Shown here: one piece after another, positions 1 through 10,718 of the stretch
How positions within the stretch are numbered: position 1 is the stretch's first letter
Layout of the letters: each line of letters begins with the position of its first letter
From: Rhododendron vialii
Lineage: Eukaryota; Streptophyta; Magnoliopsida; Ericales; Ericaceae
NCBI RefSeq assembly: GCF_030253575.1
Contig: NC_080569.1
Location: 7,048,001-7,112,000, forward strand
Length of the DNA stretch: 64,000 nt
Reading direction: 5' to 3'
Position numbers and translations under genes: made by a program
Notes under the pieces: generated by a model
The model's input: only the letters and a program-made list of their open reading frames with translations
What the model was told of the DNA's origin: nothing
The model's database searches: none

Positions 1-510
1 TTAATGTATTTGAGCTTTGGCTCTTTCGAAACTAAATTTAACTCCTGCTCGTTTGGTGTCAAGGTGTTTTTTTTTTTTTTGATCAGACTTGGTGTCAAGG
101 TGTTTGAGGTCAATTCGTTTGGTGTCAATGTGTTTGAGATCAATTCGTTTTAGTATTTTACGAACGAGTCTGCATAAACGAACCGAATTTTGATAAACAA
201 GTCGAGTCATAATAAATCAAGGTTAAATTTTAAACAATAATTCTAACACCAAACTCAATTACACACCAAATACACACTCATACTCACATTAAGAATGGGT
301 CCCACACACACTGGGTGTATAGTGTGTGCGGGCTCCACCCTTAATGTGAGTATGAGTGTGTATTTAAGTGTGTATTTGAGTGTTGGTAGTAAAATGATTG
401 AATTTTAAAACATAAAGTCAAGCTCGGTTCATTTACTAACGTTTCAACTTGAGTCTCGAGCTGGTTGCGAACCACTCAGCGAATCATTTGCACTTTACAA
501 CCCTACATAA
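1..510. repeat. Degenerate repetitive DNA upstream of MCAT
   Basis: AT-rich DNA with no gene. Short imperfect tandem copies built on TTGGTGTCAAGGTGTTTGAG lie at about 50-160. Fragments rich in AGCTCGG/CTCGAGCT, here and again near 5810-5925 and 17045-17200, resemble a common degenerate plant repeat that often ends in TTGCAGCCCTA or TTACAACCCTA. I infer old hAT-like remnants. No intact ends or target duplication were found. Confidence 0.4.
243..388. mobile_element. Small hairpin MITE
   Basis: The left arm (CTAACACCAAACTCA, then CACTCATACTCACATTAAG) is matched in inverted form by the right arm (CTTAATGTGAGTATGAGTG, ending GAGTGTTGGTAG). The unpaired centre is GC-richer. The palindrome of about 146 bp fits a non-autonomous DNA transposon. 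I could not fix a target-site duplication, so the superfamily is open. Confidence 0.6.
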
Positions 511-518
511 GCACAGGC

Positions 519-658
519 GGATACAAAAGCTTGAATACAAAAGCATCCCTCAAAAACCCTAAAACAACTAATATTACCTTTAAGTCACGTACGCGCAGAC
601 AGATACAAAAGCGTGAACACAAAAACGCCTCTCAAAAACCCTAAAACAAATAATATTT
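519..658 (+). promoter_or_regulatory. Duplicated telo-box module upstream of MCAT
   Basis: A stretch of about 57 bp occurs twice, about 84 bp apart (about 519-575 and 603-658). Each copy has GATACAAAAGC near its start and CTCAAAAACCCTAAAACAA near its end. AAACCCTAA is the plant telo-box, known from promoters of housekeeping genes. The module lies about 140-280 bp upstream of the MCAT start codon, so it may be proximal promoter or 5' leader. Its function is inferred. Confidence 0.45.
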
Positions 659-796
659 ATAAGTACAAAAATTGAAAGTGCGAGAGCATAGCGATGATAG
701 AGACTTGAGAGTGCCAGGTATGATTTTCAAGCCTTCCCAACGTCTTCCTTGACGTCCCCTTCACAGCCTTGAGAACTCCGCTGCCAACTTAAGTGC

Positions 797-3700
797 ATGC
801 TCTCCTCCACCATTTCCTCTCTCGCTCGATTCAATCGCCATTCCTCTTCTCACTCTCGATTCCCTTCCTCCAATTCGATCTCAGCTGCAATGGCTTCTTC
901 GCTCTTATCCCCTTCGATTTCCGTCCAGAATCTCGCCTTCAACTCCTCAGAGCCCTTCCGAAGCTCTTCGTGTTTCGCGGGGTCCAACCATGGGATTCGG
1001 AGCTTCGGACCTAGGTATTCGAACAAGTCTAGGGTTTTTGCGAGCGTCTCGGTTGGATCGCCAGCTGTGGCCGTTGATGACGCATTTTTTAAGGATTACA
1101 AGCCCAATTATGCTTTCCTGTTTCCTGGTCAGGTGAGCTTAAGCTTCTTCCCATGCTGAATTGTGAATTACGTGGCAATTTTTTTTCCCCCGGATGCATT
1201 GACGCTTGGCCTGTGGATATGGAATTGGAATCTAGTTATTCGCTGTTCAGTTTGAACTTTGACGACACTCTGTGATTGAAGGTGTGCCCAATATGTGCTT
1301 CCAATTTTCAAAAGTTCTCTACTCATGTCTCCATTTGTTTGTTGGTTCCTTTGGCACTTTTGCTGTCCAGAAAAAATTATCCCAGTTCAAACGTAATGGG
1401 GAAAAGTTGATGAGTTTATCTTTTGCCCTTACCTTTTGAAATTAACTACTGGTACGAGAAAAAACTATGATGGTGTGATTACAAGACTTGATGGGGAAAA
1501 AGAGAAAATCAAAATATGACAAGTGCAACAAGGATGTTTCCTTAATGAGTTGGAATCCCAAAGGAGCCAACAAATGGGGACGGAGGGGATAACATTTTGC
1601 CACCATCTTGGAAAATACTCCAACGTATTTCTTCTTGTGATGCTGAATAGTCTTGCAGTACACAAGTTACGTAACAATTTTGCTTTCTGCGCCCCCCACC
1701 CCCCCAAACAGACTAGAGTTTAATTTGCATTTCTTGATTGCTGTAATTTTGGGTTTGTATGTTTTGCATAACATTTGACGATGCCACTAATTCAATTTGG
1801 ATTATGCCCAATCCATTGTGCTTTCTACATTGCAGGGTGCACAAGCCGTTGGAATGGGTCAGGAAGCCCAAAACGTGCCTGCTGCAGCAACCTTATATAA
1901 GAAAGCAAATGAAATTCTTGGGTTGGTTTAATAAATAGTACTATCTGTTCTCCTCGATGCCTTGTATTACACATTTTAATCTGGGTTGGAACAATGCCAA
2001 CCATGTGTTCAGCTAGGAAAGTAAGCGATTAGTGATGGAATCTAATGTGTGTTGTTTGAAGGTTTGACCTCTTGGATGTGTGCATAAATGGACCGAAAGA
2101 AAAGCTAGATTCAACTGTCTTAAGCCAGGTATTCTGTAGTTTACTTTTTCTGGTTTGTTTGCGATTTGCTAAAATGACGGCCCAGGACGTGTTTTGATAA
2201 TTAATACCCGCCAAGGACAAGCTAAGAACATTTGTCAATACTGAAAATGTCCTTGTCGGGTATTAATTATCAAAACACGTCCTTGGCCGTCATTTTCCCT
2301 TGCGATTTTTCAGTTTTGCCTCATTTTCAATACTTGTCTATTGCTGTTTACCTGTCAACAACTTCGGGGTGGATCTCCCTCCCGCAGTAGATCAGTCGTG
2401 GAAGTATCACAATTGGATTGAGGAGTGGCTTTATAAGGCATTTGTTTTTATTTATTTCTGGCCCATTAGAACTTGTTATATGATATTTTTTGTTTTTTAT
2501 GAGATAAATTACACTTAAATTTGTATTGTATAAAGAAAAAGATTTTTATGAGATATTTTTCTGTATTTCTATAAATGATATAAAAATTTGTAAATATATG
2601 TAATTATTCAGCGGATCCGCGCACCTGTATCCAAATTGGGATACATCTCTCCGAATTCTCTATTTTCAGCTTTGAGGTGTCCGACCCTTAGATACCACAC
2701 CCGATTCACGTAGCCGTGTACGTGTAACATAGTATATGGCTCTGTCATAGTATCACCAATACCGTTAGGTTTCCTGGTACCTCAATTTAAAACCCTGATC
2801 TATGAGGTATCCCACCAAATAGATGCAACGTGTCTCTGCGTCTGTGTTTCTCCAGCAAGAAAGTGGATTCAAAGTTAGGTCACACATCAAATGCAATGAT
2901 CGTAAAGTAGTACTTGATTCTGCATGTTTTGCAGCCAGCTATCTATGTCACGAGCCTTGCTGCTGTTGAGTTACTTCGTGCTCGTGATGGGGGTCAGCAG
3001 ATAATTGATTCTGTTGATGTCACATGCGGTCTAAGCTTGGGAGAATATACTGCTCTTGCATTTGCTGGAGCTTTCAGGTGAGTCATGCTATTTAGTATCA
3101 TTGTTTTTAGTTGGATCATCTTTCCATTTAGGTGTTTTGGATAGCTGGAGCCATCCCCTTAAACATTATACATTGCTGGTTGAGCCAAAATTAAGATTAA
3201 TCAGCGTGGAGTCCTGAAGGGATGAGATTTTGCTTTGTTTTCTTTCTTGTTCATCTAATATTCTAGTTCCTCTTGTATGTCTTTTATCCCAATGCCCTTA
3301 TTAAACTATTTTTGCTAGCTTTGAGGATGGTCTCAAGCTGGTCAAACTAAGGGGTGAAGCCATGCAGGTACCTTATCCATTATTGGCTTATACTTGTGCT
3401 AATTGTATTATGTATTGGCATCCATGGAGAAGAGATCCTATGATGCCATCTTCTTTCTTGCTGCTTCCTTCCAGGAAGCTGCGGATGCTGCTAAAAGTGC
3501 CATGGTCAGTGTTATAGGACTTGACTCGGATAAAGTCCAGCTGTTATGTGACGCAGCCAACGAAGAAGTTGATGAAGCCGATAAAGTTCAGATTGCAAAT
3601 TTTCTTTGCACTGTAAGAGTCTTCCAAATCTAAATTATTCGACATTCATGCTTGGAATTTCTTTTTTCTATCATAATTTGACTTGACGTGGATTTTACCC

Positions 3701-4997
3701 GATTTGGTAGGGGAATTATGCAGTCTCGGGAGGTGTAAAAGGAGTTGAAGCAGTTGAAGCAAAGGCAAAGTCATTTAAAGCTCGAATGACGGTATTTTTC
3801 TGCTTAAGTTTCAAATATCAACTCTTCCCATGCTTCTATCAAGTGATGCATTCAGCTCAAAAGATTTCACTACAGTTTAGTAAAATTATAGTGGTTGAAT
3901 GCAGCTATGACATGTGTACAGAATCGGTTTGGTTTGTTGTTTCAGTTCAATGCCTTCCTTGGCTGTATGAACTTGTTTGGTGAGTGTATTCATTATAGAG
4001 AGAGATTAATAAGCAGTTTTTTTTTTTTTTTTTAAATTTTATGTGGAAGAGCCAGAAGTGTTGGTTTTTAGTTTGTTGTTTTTGACCCTTGGTCTTGTGT
4101 ATGGGGTATATGGTGCCTAACTGCCTACCAACTTGGCTACCACCCCACTTGCAAGCAGTTGGGTTGTTTCTCTAAAATCTTCAAACCTCTCGTCTGCATA
4201 AATTTCATCTGTATATTCACTCTCCTATTACATCCCCTCTTGCGCTTTCAGGTGCGCTTGGCTGTAGCTGGGGCTTTCCACACTAGTTTCATGGAACCAG
4301 CTGTGTCAAGATTGGAAGCTGCACTGGTGGCAACAGAAATCAGAGCTCCAAGAATACCAGTTATATCTAACGTTGATGCACAACCTCATGCAGACCCAGA
4401 CACCATCAAGAAGATATTAGCACGGCAGGTAGGAAAACCTGACTGTGTTGTCTGATCATCTGATCTAGGCATTTTGATTCACCTAATTATGTTAAAATAA
4501 CAGGTAACATCTCCAGTTCAGTGGGAAACTACAGTGAAGACTCTTCTCACAAGAGGGCTGAAGAAGAGCTATGAATTAGGTCCTGGAAAGGTAAAGTTTG
4601 ATTGTTTTCATTTTGTTTTTCATAAATTTGTTTGGCAAACTGTTCTGCCAAACTGCTTTGGGGAAGTTTTTCTAAAAACAACCCACTTTTTATACAGCAC
4701 AGGAATCGTTTTGGACCAAATCTGTTTTTGTACGCAAAATAGGAACGATATGACAACATTTGTGTTTTGAAACTTTTGGTTATTTTCCTTTTCAAAACAA
4801 CTGGACACGAAAAGAGGAAGCAAGAATCATTCCTTTTCTCTTTGTGGTTTGAATCTGAAATGCTCAGCTACTTGTTTCAAGTCTTCCTAGCCTAAATCTC
4901 TGAGCCTTACAGTCCCGCTGGATCATATATACAGGTTATAGCTGGCATTGTCAAGAGAATGGACAAGAAGGCAGAAATAGAGAATATTGGTGCTTGA
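797..4997 (+). CDS. MCAT: Malonyl-CoA:acyl-carrier-protein transacylase, plastid, 10 exons
   Basis: FabD-type enzyme that moves malonyl from CoA to acyl carrier protein and so feeds plastid type II fatty-acid synthesis. Exons join in frame: 797-1132, 1836-1921, 2062-2128, 2935-3077, 3319-3367, 3475-3612, 3711-3791, 4252-4428, 4504-4590, 4935-4997, giving 408 residues. All introns are GT-AG. The first 75 or so residues are rich in Ser and Arg and look like a plastid transit peptide. YAFLFPGQGAQ (about residues 106-116) opens the catalytic domain. The nucleophile elbow GLSLG has Ser about 197, and the active-site His is about 310 in GAFHTSF. The ATG at 797 was chosen as the first in-frame Met; Met32 (ATG at 890) is an alternative. 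Intron 3 carries a small MITE. PBCP follows in the same direction, as I recall for the homologous Arabidopsis region (At2g30200). Confidence 0.95.
2168..2299. mobile_element. Mutator-like MITE in MCAT intron 3
   Basis: A near-perfect palindrome of 132 bp. The left arm AAAATGACGGCCCAGGACG is mirrored by CGTCCTTGGCCGTCATTTT on the right. The 9-bp direct repeat TTGCGATTT flanks it at 2159-2167 and 2300-2308. A 9-bp target duplication is typical of the Mutator superfamily. It has no coding capacity and lies within an intron. Confidence 0.8.
2600..2770. repeat. Dispersed repeat fragment (GTGTAACATAG motif)
   Basis: Part of MCAT intron 3 with a run ending in GTGTACGTGTAACATAG. Similar runs recur at about 12308-12365 and 27425-27520 (inverted, TATGTTACATG) and at about 28978-29025. 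I infer several pieces of one old dispersed repeat. The family is not identified and no ends were seen. Confidence 0.35.
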
Positions 4998-5950
4998 GGG
5001 AGTTACCACGTGACCACGTTTTCTCAATGAATACCGTCTTAATAACTATGCGAATGTGTTGTAGCATCTCGGTTGATAGGCAGAAAGGTACCAGTTCAAG
5101 CAAAACCAAGAAGACATTTGGGCCTTAGGGCTTGAGCTTTTGAGTGGTAAAAATCATTGGGATTTTGTTCTGTCTCTGCTGGATACTCGAGTTTTAATTT
5201 CATTTTGTATCGTGTAAGTGTGTCTCTCGATCTACATCAATGTAACGTTTGGCAGTTATAGCCACTTCAATCATTTATGGTCAACGTTTTTACATTGCTG
5301 CATCAGTGATATACTAATGTTTGGTTTGAAACGTGGATATGTGAAAGGAAAACAAAATTAAGTGAAAGTAATCACATGGTATTTTTTGGTCTGGAAAATG
5401 AGGAGATTTGATAACTAACAAAAATTCCACATCCGATCTGCATAACCATTTGGCTACGGATTAGTTAGTCTTCAGCTGGGTCGCGGTCAGATTTTGATTT
5501 TGCTTGATCAGGACATCTTCCTCCTCGTCGCTGCTGCCGGTGGAGATTGGCTGATAACTTGTGGGCGCTATCTGCAGTGCATCACACACATCCTCGTAGC
5601 ACAAATCAACAAACGGACGTCAAATATAAAGAACTGCCAAACATCAGTTTATACTTTCTATGATCCATCCGAGTGAAAATAGAGTTGCCTTCGGTTAAAT
5701 CGTCTGCAGAGTCGGATATGGTGTTCATAGTATAAGACCAGGGAAAAAAAGATTTGAGGGTACAGCCTAGAATATTCTTGCTTGATGACTAAGGCTACAA
5801 ATAAACCAAGCAGCTCATGAGCTCGGCTTGTTAAAGCTCAAGCTCAAAGTTTTTGGCTCGTTTAATAAACAAGACGATCTTGAGCTCGACAAAGCTCCGA
5901 TCGTTTGCAGCCCTAGAGCTTCTCAACAACCGAATTGCAGACACAGAGAA
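4998..5950. other. MCAT 3' flank and spacer before the tRNA
   Basis: Holds the presumed MCAT 3' UTR and AT-rich spacer. At about 5810-5925 a CTCGAGCT-rich fragment ending in TTTGCAGCCCTAG resembles the degenerate repeat at the left edge of the window. No further gene is seen. Confidence 0.4.
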
Positions 5951-5955
5951 AAAGC

Positions 5956-5962
5956 AAAAAAA
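5956..5962 (-). terminator. RNA polymerase III terminator of tRNA-Gly
   Basis: A run of seven A on the plus strand gives seven T on the minus strand, starting 9 bases beyond the tRNA 3' end. A T-run this close to the mature end is the normal Pol III stop. Confidence 0.75.
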
Positions 5963-5970
5963 GACGGTCA

Positions 5971-6041
5971 TGCACCAGCCGGGAATCGAACCCGGGTCTG
6001 TACCGTGGCAGGGTACTATTCTACCACTAGACCACTGGTGC
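5971..6041 (-). tRNA. tRNA-Gly (GCC)
   Basis: Read on the minus strand, this 71-base stretch folds as a complete cloverleaf. The acceptor stem pairs GCACCAG with CTGGTGC plus discriminator A. The anticodon stem is GTACC/GGTAC around loop CTGCCAC with anticodon GCC (plus-strand 6007-6009), and the T arm contains GGGTTCGATTCCC. Box A (TGGTCTAGTGG) and box B are intact and there is no intron. It matches the nuclear plant tRNA-Gly(GCC) as I remember it. It sits 164 bp upstream of the PBCP start, on the opposite strand. Confidence 0.97.
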
Positions 6042-6204
6042 TGCTTGATTTAGGAAGCAAAATAATTTTTTATTTATAGCTAAGTAATAATTGTTGCGCG
6101 AACGTGGCACGATTCGCACGCACCAATTCACGAAACCCAAATCCAATAAACGGACAGCACCATCCCGGCAGGGCATAGCAACGGTCGCTGAAGCGAAGCG
6201 GGAA

Positions 6205-9200
6205 ATGGCAGTTCCCATTATCAGGCCTTGTTCCATTTCTCTCTCACACAGATTATTCAGTCAATGGCCGAAGAAGAGGAATTGGGTTTCTTGTTGTGCT
6301 CCATCGGAATCAACTCCTGCTCGGTATGCAAACCCAATCTTCTCCTTCAATTTCTCCCACAAATTTGAAAGAATTTAAGTGTGTGTTTAGTTTCGTTATT
6401 GGTTATTTGGCTTTCAACACATGAAGTAGTTGAGAAATCGGGCGAACCGATTAGAATACGACGCGCAAGCCGCGAAGAACAATCAAGAAAAGAAGTAGAG
6501 AGCTCAAGACACGTATTTTTACGTAGTTCTAGTGGAGTCCACACCAGTTTCCACCATGGTCGAACCCGAATAGTCAGCGAAGCTCAGATTAGACCGGCTT
6601 CACAAACCCAACAGTCTTATGGGCTTTATCTTTGCTCTGAAGTGGTTAAGATATTATTCATGTCATACCTTGTGAGATTGTACAAGAAATTAAAGTAGAA
6701 TTTGAATTATCTGTTGTGGTCGTAGGTCAGAAGTACAGAGGTCAGAGGTGTCATTTTGTATTGGAACTCACCTCATTCCACACCCTAAAAAGGTATTCCC
6801 CTTTACCCATGTTTTACATTAGTCTCCAAGATTTTTAGTTCACTAAGATTGCCTTCTTTTTTTCACTCAAAGAAAATGTCAAAGAAATGAATAGAAAATT
6901 TTGTGGAGATCTCTTTGAACTGCTATATGTATCGTTCTTTAACAAAGGTGTAACATCTATCGGAATGTGTATTCCAAAATGTAAATGGGCTGGTGTTAGC
7001 ATTTCCTGATAACACAATTTGTAAGCCATATCATGCCTATGGTTGAAGTCACGTAGAATTTATTACTCGCAGTAAGCTGGGAACTAGTTTTTTGCGATTG
7101 TTAAATACAAGCACATTCTTAAGCCATTTTTTCCACCTTTTCTTAAGGTTGACAAAGGTGGGGAGGATGCATTCTTCGTGAGCAGCTATAATGGGGGAGT
7201 TATTGCTGTTGCCGATGGTGTATCTGGGTACAGATCTTCATTCTTTAGAGTGTTTTGTTGGTTACTATCTATGAATGAGGGATAAGACATGATATAACAA
7301 CGAGTATTCCCAAAGTATAGAACACAAAGGCCAAAAGTTTGCATTTCGCAAAATAATCCAACTTTGTTGCAACCAGTCTAAGATTTCTCGTAGGACATCG
7401 TGTCATTTGTTCAAAGTAGTCCTGATAGTCTTCATTCTGCTCTATAGCTGATAATATAACAGGGCATAAAAAGTGCTTCCCAAGCTATTGATTGACAAAG
7501 AATACCATATTCTAGCTGCTCCTTGTAGGAGTTAGAAGGCTTAGATAACACTTCAAAGAAATCCTTATACAGTGTTGCATGTCTGATAATGGACTAAATT
7601 TAAAAAAAAAAACTGACTAAACTAATGGTTGCCAGGTGGGCGGAGCAGAATGTGGACCCTTCATTGTTCTCTCGGGAACTAATGGCTCATGCTTCAGATT
7701 TTGTTGGGGATGAAGAGGTATTACTCTATTAGAATATATGGTGTGATAACCTTTCATCATTGCTATGTTGGACTTGAGCAAGTGCAATGTATGATGTCTA
7801 TCAGCCATGTCTTGGAAAGTTGGAGCAATGGTTATTCACTTTAGAGTTACCTTATGCATGTTTTTGTAGTGTACGCATGTTTTGCTTGTCATAACATTTG
7901 ACAGGTTAATTATGACCCCCAAATTCTAATGAGGAAAGCTCATGCTGTGACATCTTCAAGAGGTTCAGCTACTGTGTAGGTTTATCTTTTCCTTAGACAT
8001 GCCCTGCTGATAGTTGTTGACACCCAACACTTGCACGCCATTGGAGATGCACCCTCTGGCAATTTGGGATCCCGCAAACCTTATTTAACTCGGGTTCTTC
8101 ATCTGACTTTATAGCATTGTTGCCATGCTAGAGAGGAATGGGACTCTGAAGATTGCCAATGTCGGAGATTGTGGACTACGTGTTATTCGGAAAGGTAATA
8201 CCAAAAGCTTTCCAGTTGTCCAACATTGATCCTTTCATAGTTAATTTTTTTTTTATGATTACTGTGTATTGACATCACTTGATTACTTGATGAGACATTA
8301 GGCCAAATAATCTTTTCCACATTCCCACAAGAGCATTATTTTGATTGCCCATACCAGTTGAGCTCAGAGGTGGTTGGCCAAACATACATAGATGCCACGG
8401 TATGATGATTCAAACATCTACCATTGTTTTCATATGAGGAATGAGGCTATCGATATTGTTGCTTATCTCAAGTCCTGAAGCATTATAGGGAGAGCCAATT
8501 CAGAAGATAACCATTGGTCCCATATAACGTTCTTCGTTCTTGTGAGTGAATATTCCGCTTCGTTCAAGCTTTTGTCAAATATCAAAGTTTGAATGAAGTG
8601 GAATAGTCACTCACAAGAACCTCATATGGAACTAATGGGTCTCCCTATAATGCTTCACGATTGAAAATTCGAAATAACTTACATGGCTTTCTTAATTGCC
8701 TCTCCATTGTGCGAATATTGTTGGTTTATTTAGCATATTGTCTCTGTGGTAATTCCATTTATCTTGATGGGGAAAATCAAATATTTTCTACCCAAAGATT
8801 GAGGTGGATATTTAAGTGTATATGTATCTACACTTGAGCGAGTGTGTGTGTTTTCTCGCGGCTCTCACCTGTTTTGCTGAAAGTAAATTATCCCACGTAC
8901 TCATATTTGAGCTGTTGAACTCCCAGGTTTAAACAATTCTAATCTAATGTTCTGATGATTATTGCTACTAGAAGAGCAAAACAATATATGGGGCCTGGAT
9001 ACTACGATTTCGAGGGTCATTTATTGATTTCTACAATGCCTGTCAATTTGCTAAGAGATATGCACCAATAGATTAAGATGTTTATACCAACCTGAACATA
9101 CTGTATATGTTAGTAGGGGAGCATGGTACATGATTTTGTTGGCTAATGCAGAGACAATTAGCTTGCAAGCTTTTTGTTGGACTGAACTGCCCGATGACAG

Positions 9201-9859
9201 TGTATATTTCATTTGTAATACTGAGAAAAGGTCACTTGGCAATTCTCGCGATTAACGTTATCCTGTGGTCTAGTTTTGACAATCGGCTATTTTCCTTCAA
9301 TTGCAGATGAGCAGTGTGCAGTTAACAGAGGGAGACATCATTGTGATGGGCTCAGATGGGCTTTTTGACAATATTTTCAACAGTGAAATTATATCTACTG
9401 TATCCAAATACAGTGAGGTTGCTGAAGCTGGTAACTAAAATTGCCCAATTCACTTTGCAAATATAAATCTGGTGGTGATTTTCTTAACTGAGATTTGGTT
9501 CTCATGCTAGCAAAGGCATTAGCTAGTTTGGCTCACAATCATTCTACGGATTCCAGCTTTGATTCCCCTTATTCCTTGGAGGCCAGAACCAGGGTAAAAT
9601 CAGTGTTGACATGACCTACATGGCATTCATCTTTTCATGTATTTTAGCAGTGGCGATAATGTGTTTAATTTGCATGTGTAGGGTTATGATGTCCCTTGGT
9701 GGAAGAAAATTGCCGGGATTAAGTTGACAGGCATGGTTTACTGAAATCCTTTATGATGTACTTTCCTCTTGATGCATAGGGCTAAAGTGTTTTTCGTCTT
9801 GCGCAGGTGGTAAGCTTGATGATATCACAGTGATTGTTGGTCAGGTAGTAAGCGGATGA
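6205..9859 (+). CDS. PBCP: Photosystem II core phosphatase, plastid PP2C, 11 exons
   Basis: PP2C-type Ser/Thr phosphatase. The Arabidopsis counterpart (At2g30170) dephosphorylates PSII core proteins. Exons: 6205-6323, 6726-6792, 7148-7227, 7636-7717, 7905-7975, 8115-8194, 8302-8399, 9307-9430, 9511-9593, 9682-9730, 9807-9859, giving 301 residues, close to the family size. The start MAVPIIRP and a basic, Ser-rich leader fit a transit peptide. Metal-site motifs are present: GGEDAF (exon 3), VADGVSGW, NVGDCGL, DGLFDN and GKLDDITVIV near the C-terminus. The penultimate intron (9731-9806) begins with GC instead of GT; no GT donor keeps the frame. Intron 7 holds a MITE. The overlapping frame starting MAEEEELG at 6264 is a shadow, because only the 6205 frame joins the family-like second exon (IGTHLIPHP). 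Confidence 0.93.
8477..8656. mobile_element. Palindromic MITE in PBCP intron 7
   Basis: GAAGCATTATAGGGAGA at the left is matched inverted by TCTCCCTATAATGCTTC at the right. The arms continue through GTTCTTGTGAGTGA and its complement. Total about 180 bp, without coding capacity. No clear target duplication was found, so the superfamily is left open. Confidence 0.7.
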
Positions 9860-10718
9860 AACCTCCTACGTCTGCGAGATTGTCTTCCTGTGTCTTACCA
9901 TTGAAGCTCAAGGATCCTTGGCAGTTTGCAGACTTGGGAGACAGACTGTTCTTTTTTGATGAATTCTTGTTGTATACTGGAATTTTCCTTCACAATTGCA
10001 TAAATATAAACTATTGCAAAACAATTATCAGAGATCCTGGGTATTTTTCCATTGCGGGTGAAATGGTATGAAATATTGGGAAGAAGGGTAGTTGTGAACC
10101 ATTTAGACCATCCCCCGAGGAGGTGCCATCCATTTCTTCCAATTAAACATACAACAACCTCAAATTTAATGAATGAATAGAGAATTAAATACCATGGCGT
10201 TGAAATTCTTGAATGATTGTTGTATCAGAATGTTTTTACCGCAAAATAATGACTTCAGGTAGTCCGCAAAATAATCTAACAACTCACGCATCGTAGAAGA
10301 CAATAAATTTAACGAAGAAACCCCAATAAGAACTCATTAAGTACATGTATAGTCGTCACTTGGGAAAAAAAAGAAGATTATTCGACAGAGAAAACCCTAC
10401 CTCATCGTATAACTCAAAATATGGGGTTCTGCCCAAGGATCTCCTGAAACAATGGTTCCTCGCAAAGGTATAAAAATACCTTGAACTTATTCCAAGTGAT
10501 AACAACCTCTACAATACAAACAATAAATACTCGATCCGACCACAAATTTGTCTGCTGACACCAGTTACACAAACTGGGGTCGAGCCTGAAAGAGTTGTTC
10601 ATCTGCCAAGTCCTCGGTTTCTGGACTATAAGGCTATAAGAACTTCTCTTTGTCAGCAATAGAGAGTGACCCTAAAACTGTAAGGCAAAAATAAAAATCC
10701 AGAATTCTTCGTAATCAT
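9860..10718. other. Convergent spacer between PBCP and mitoferrin
   Basis: The 3' ends of PBCP (+) and mitoferrin (-) face each other here. The stretch is AT-rich and presumably holds both 3' UTRs. I see no further gene, structured RNA or transposon ends. Confidence 0.5.

Noticed and set aside
6381-6698. Open frame of 105 codons as a PBCP exon
   Set aside because: The conserved residues before VDKGGEDAF are found instead in the exon at 6726-6792, which joins in frame on both sides.
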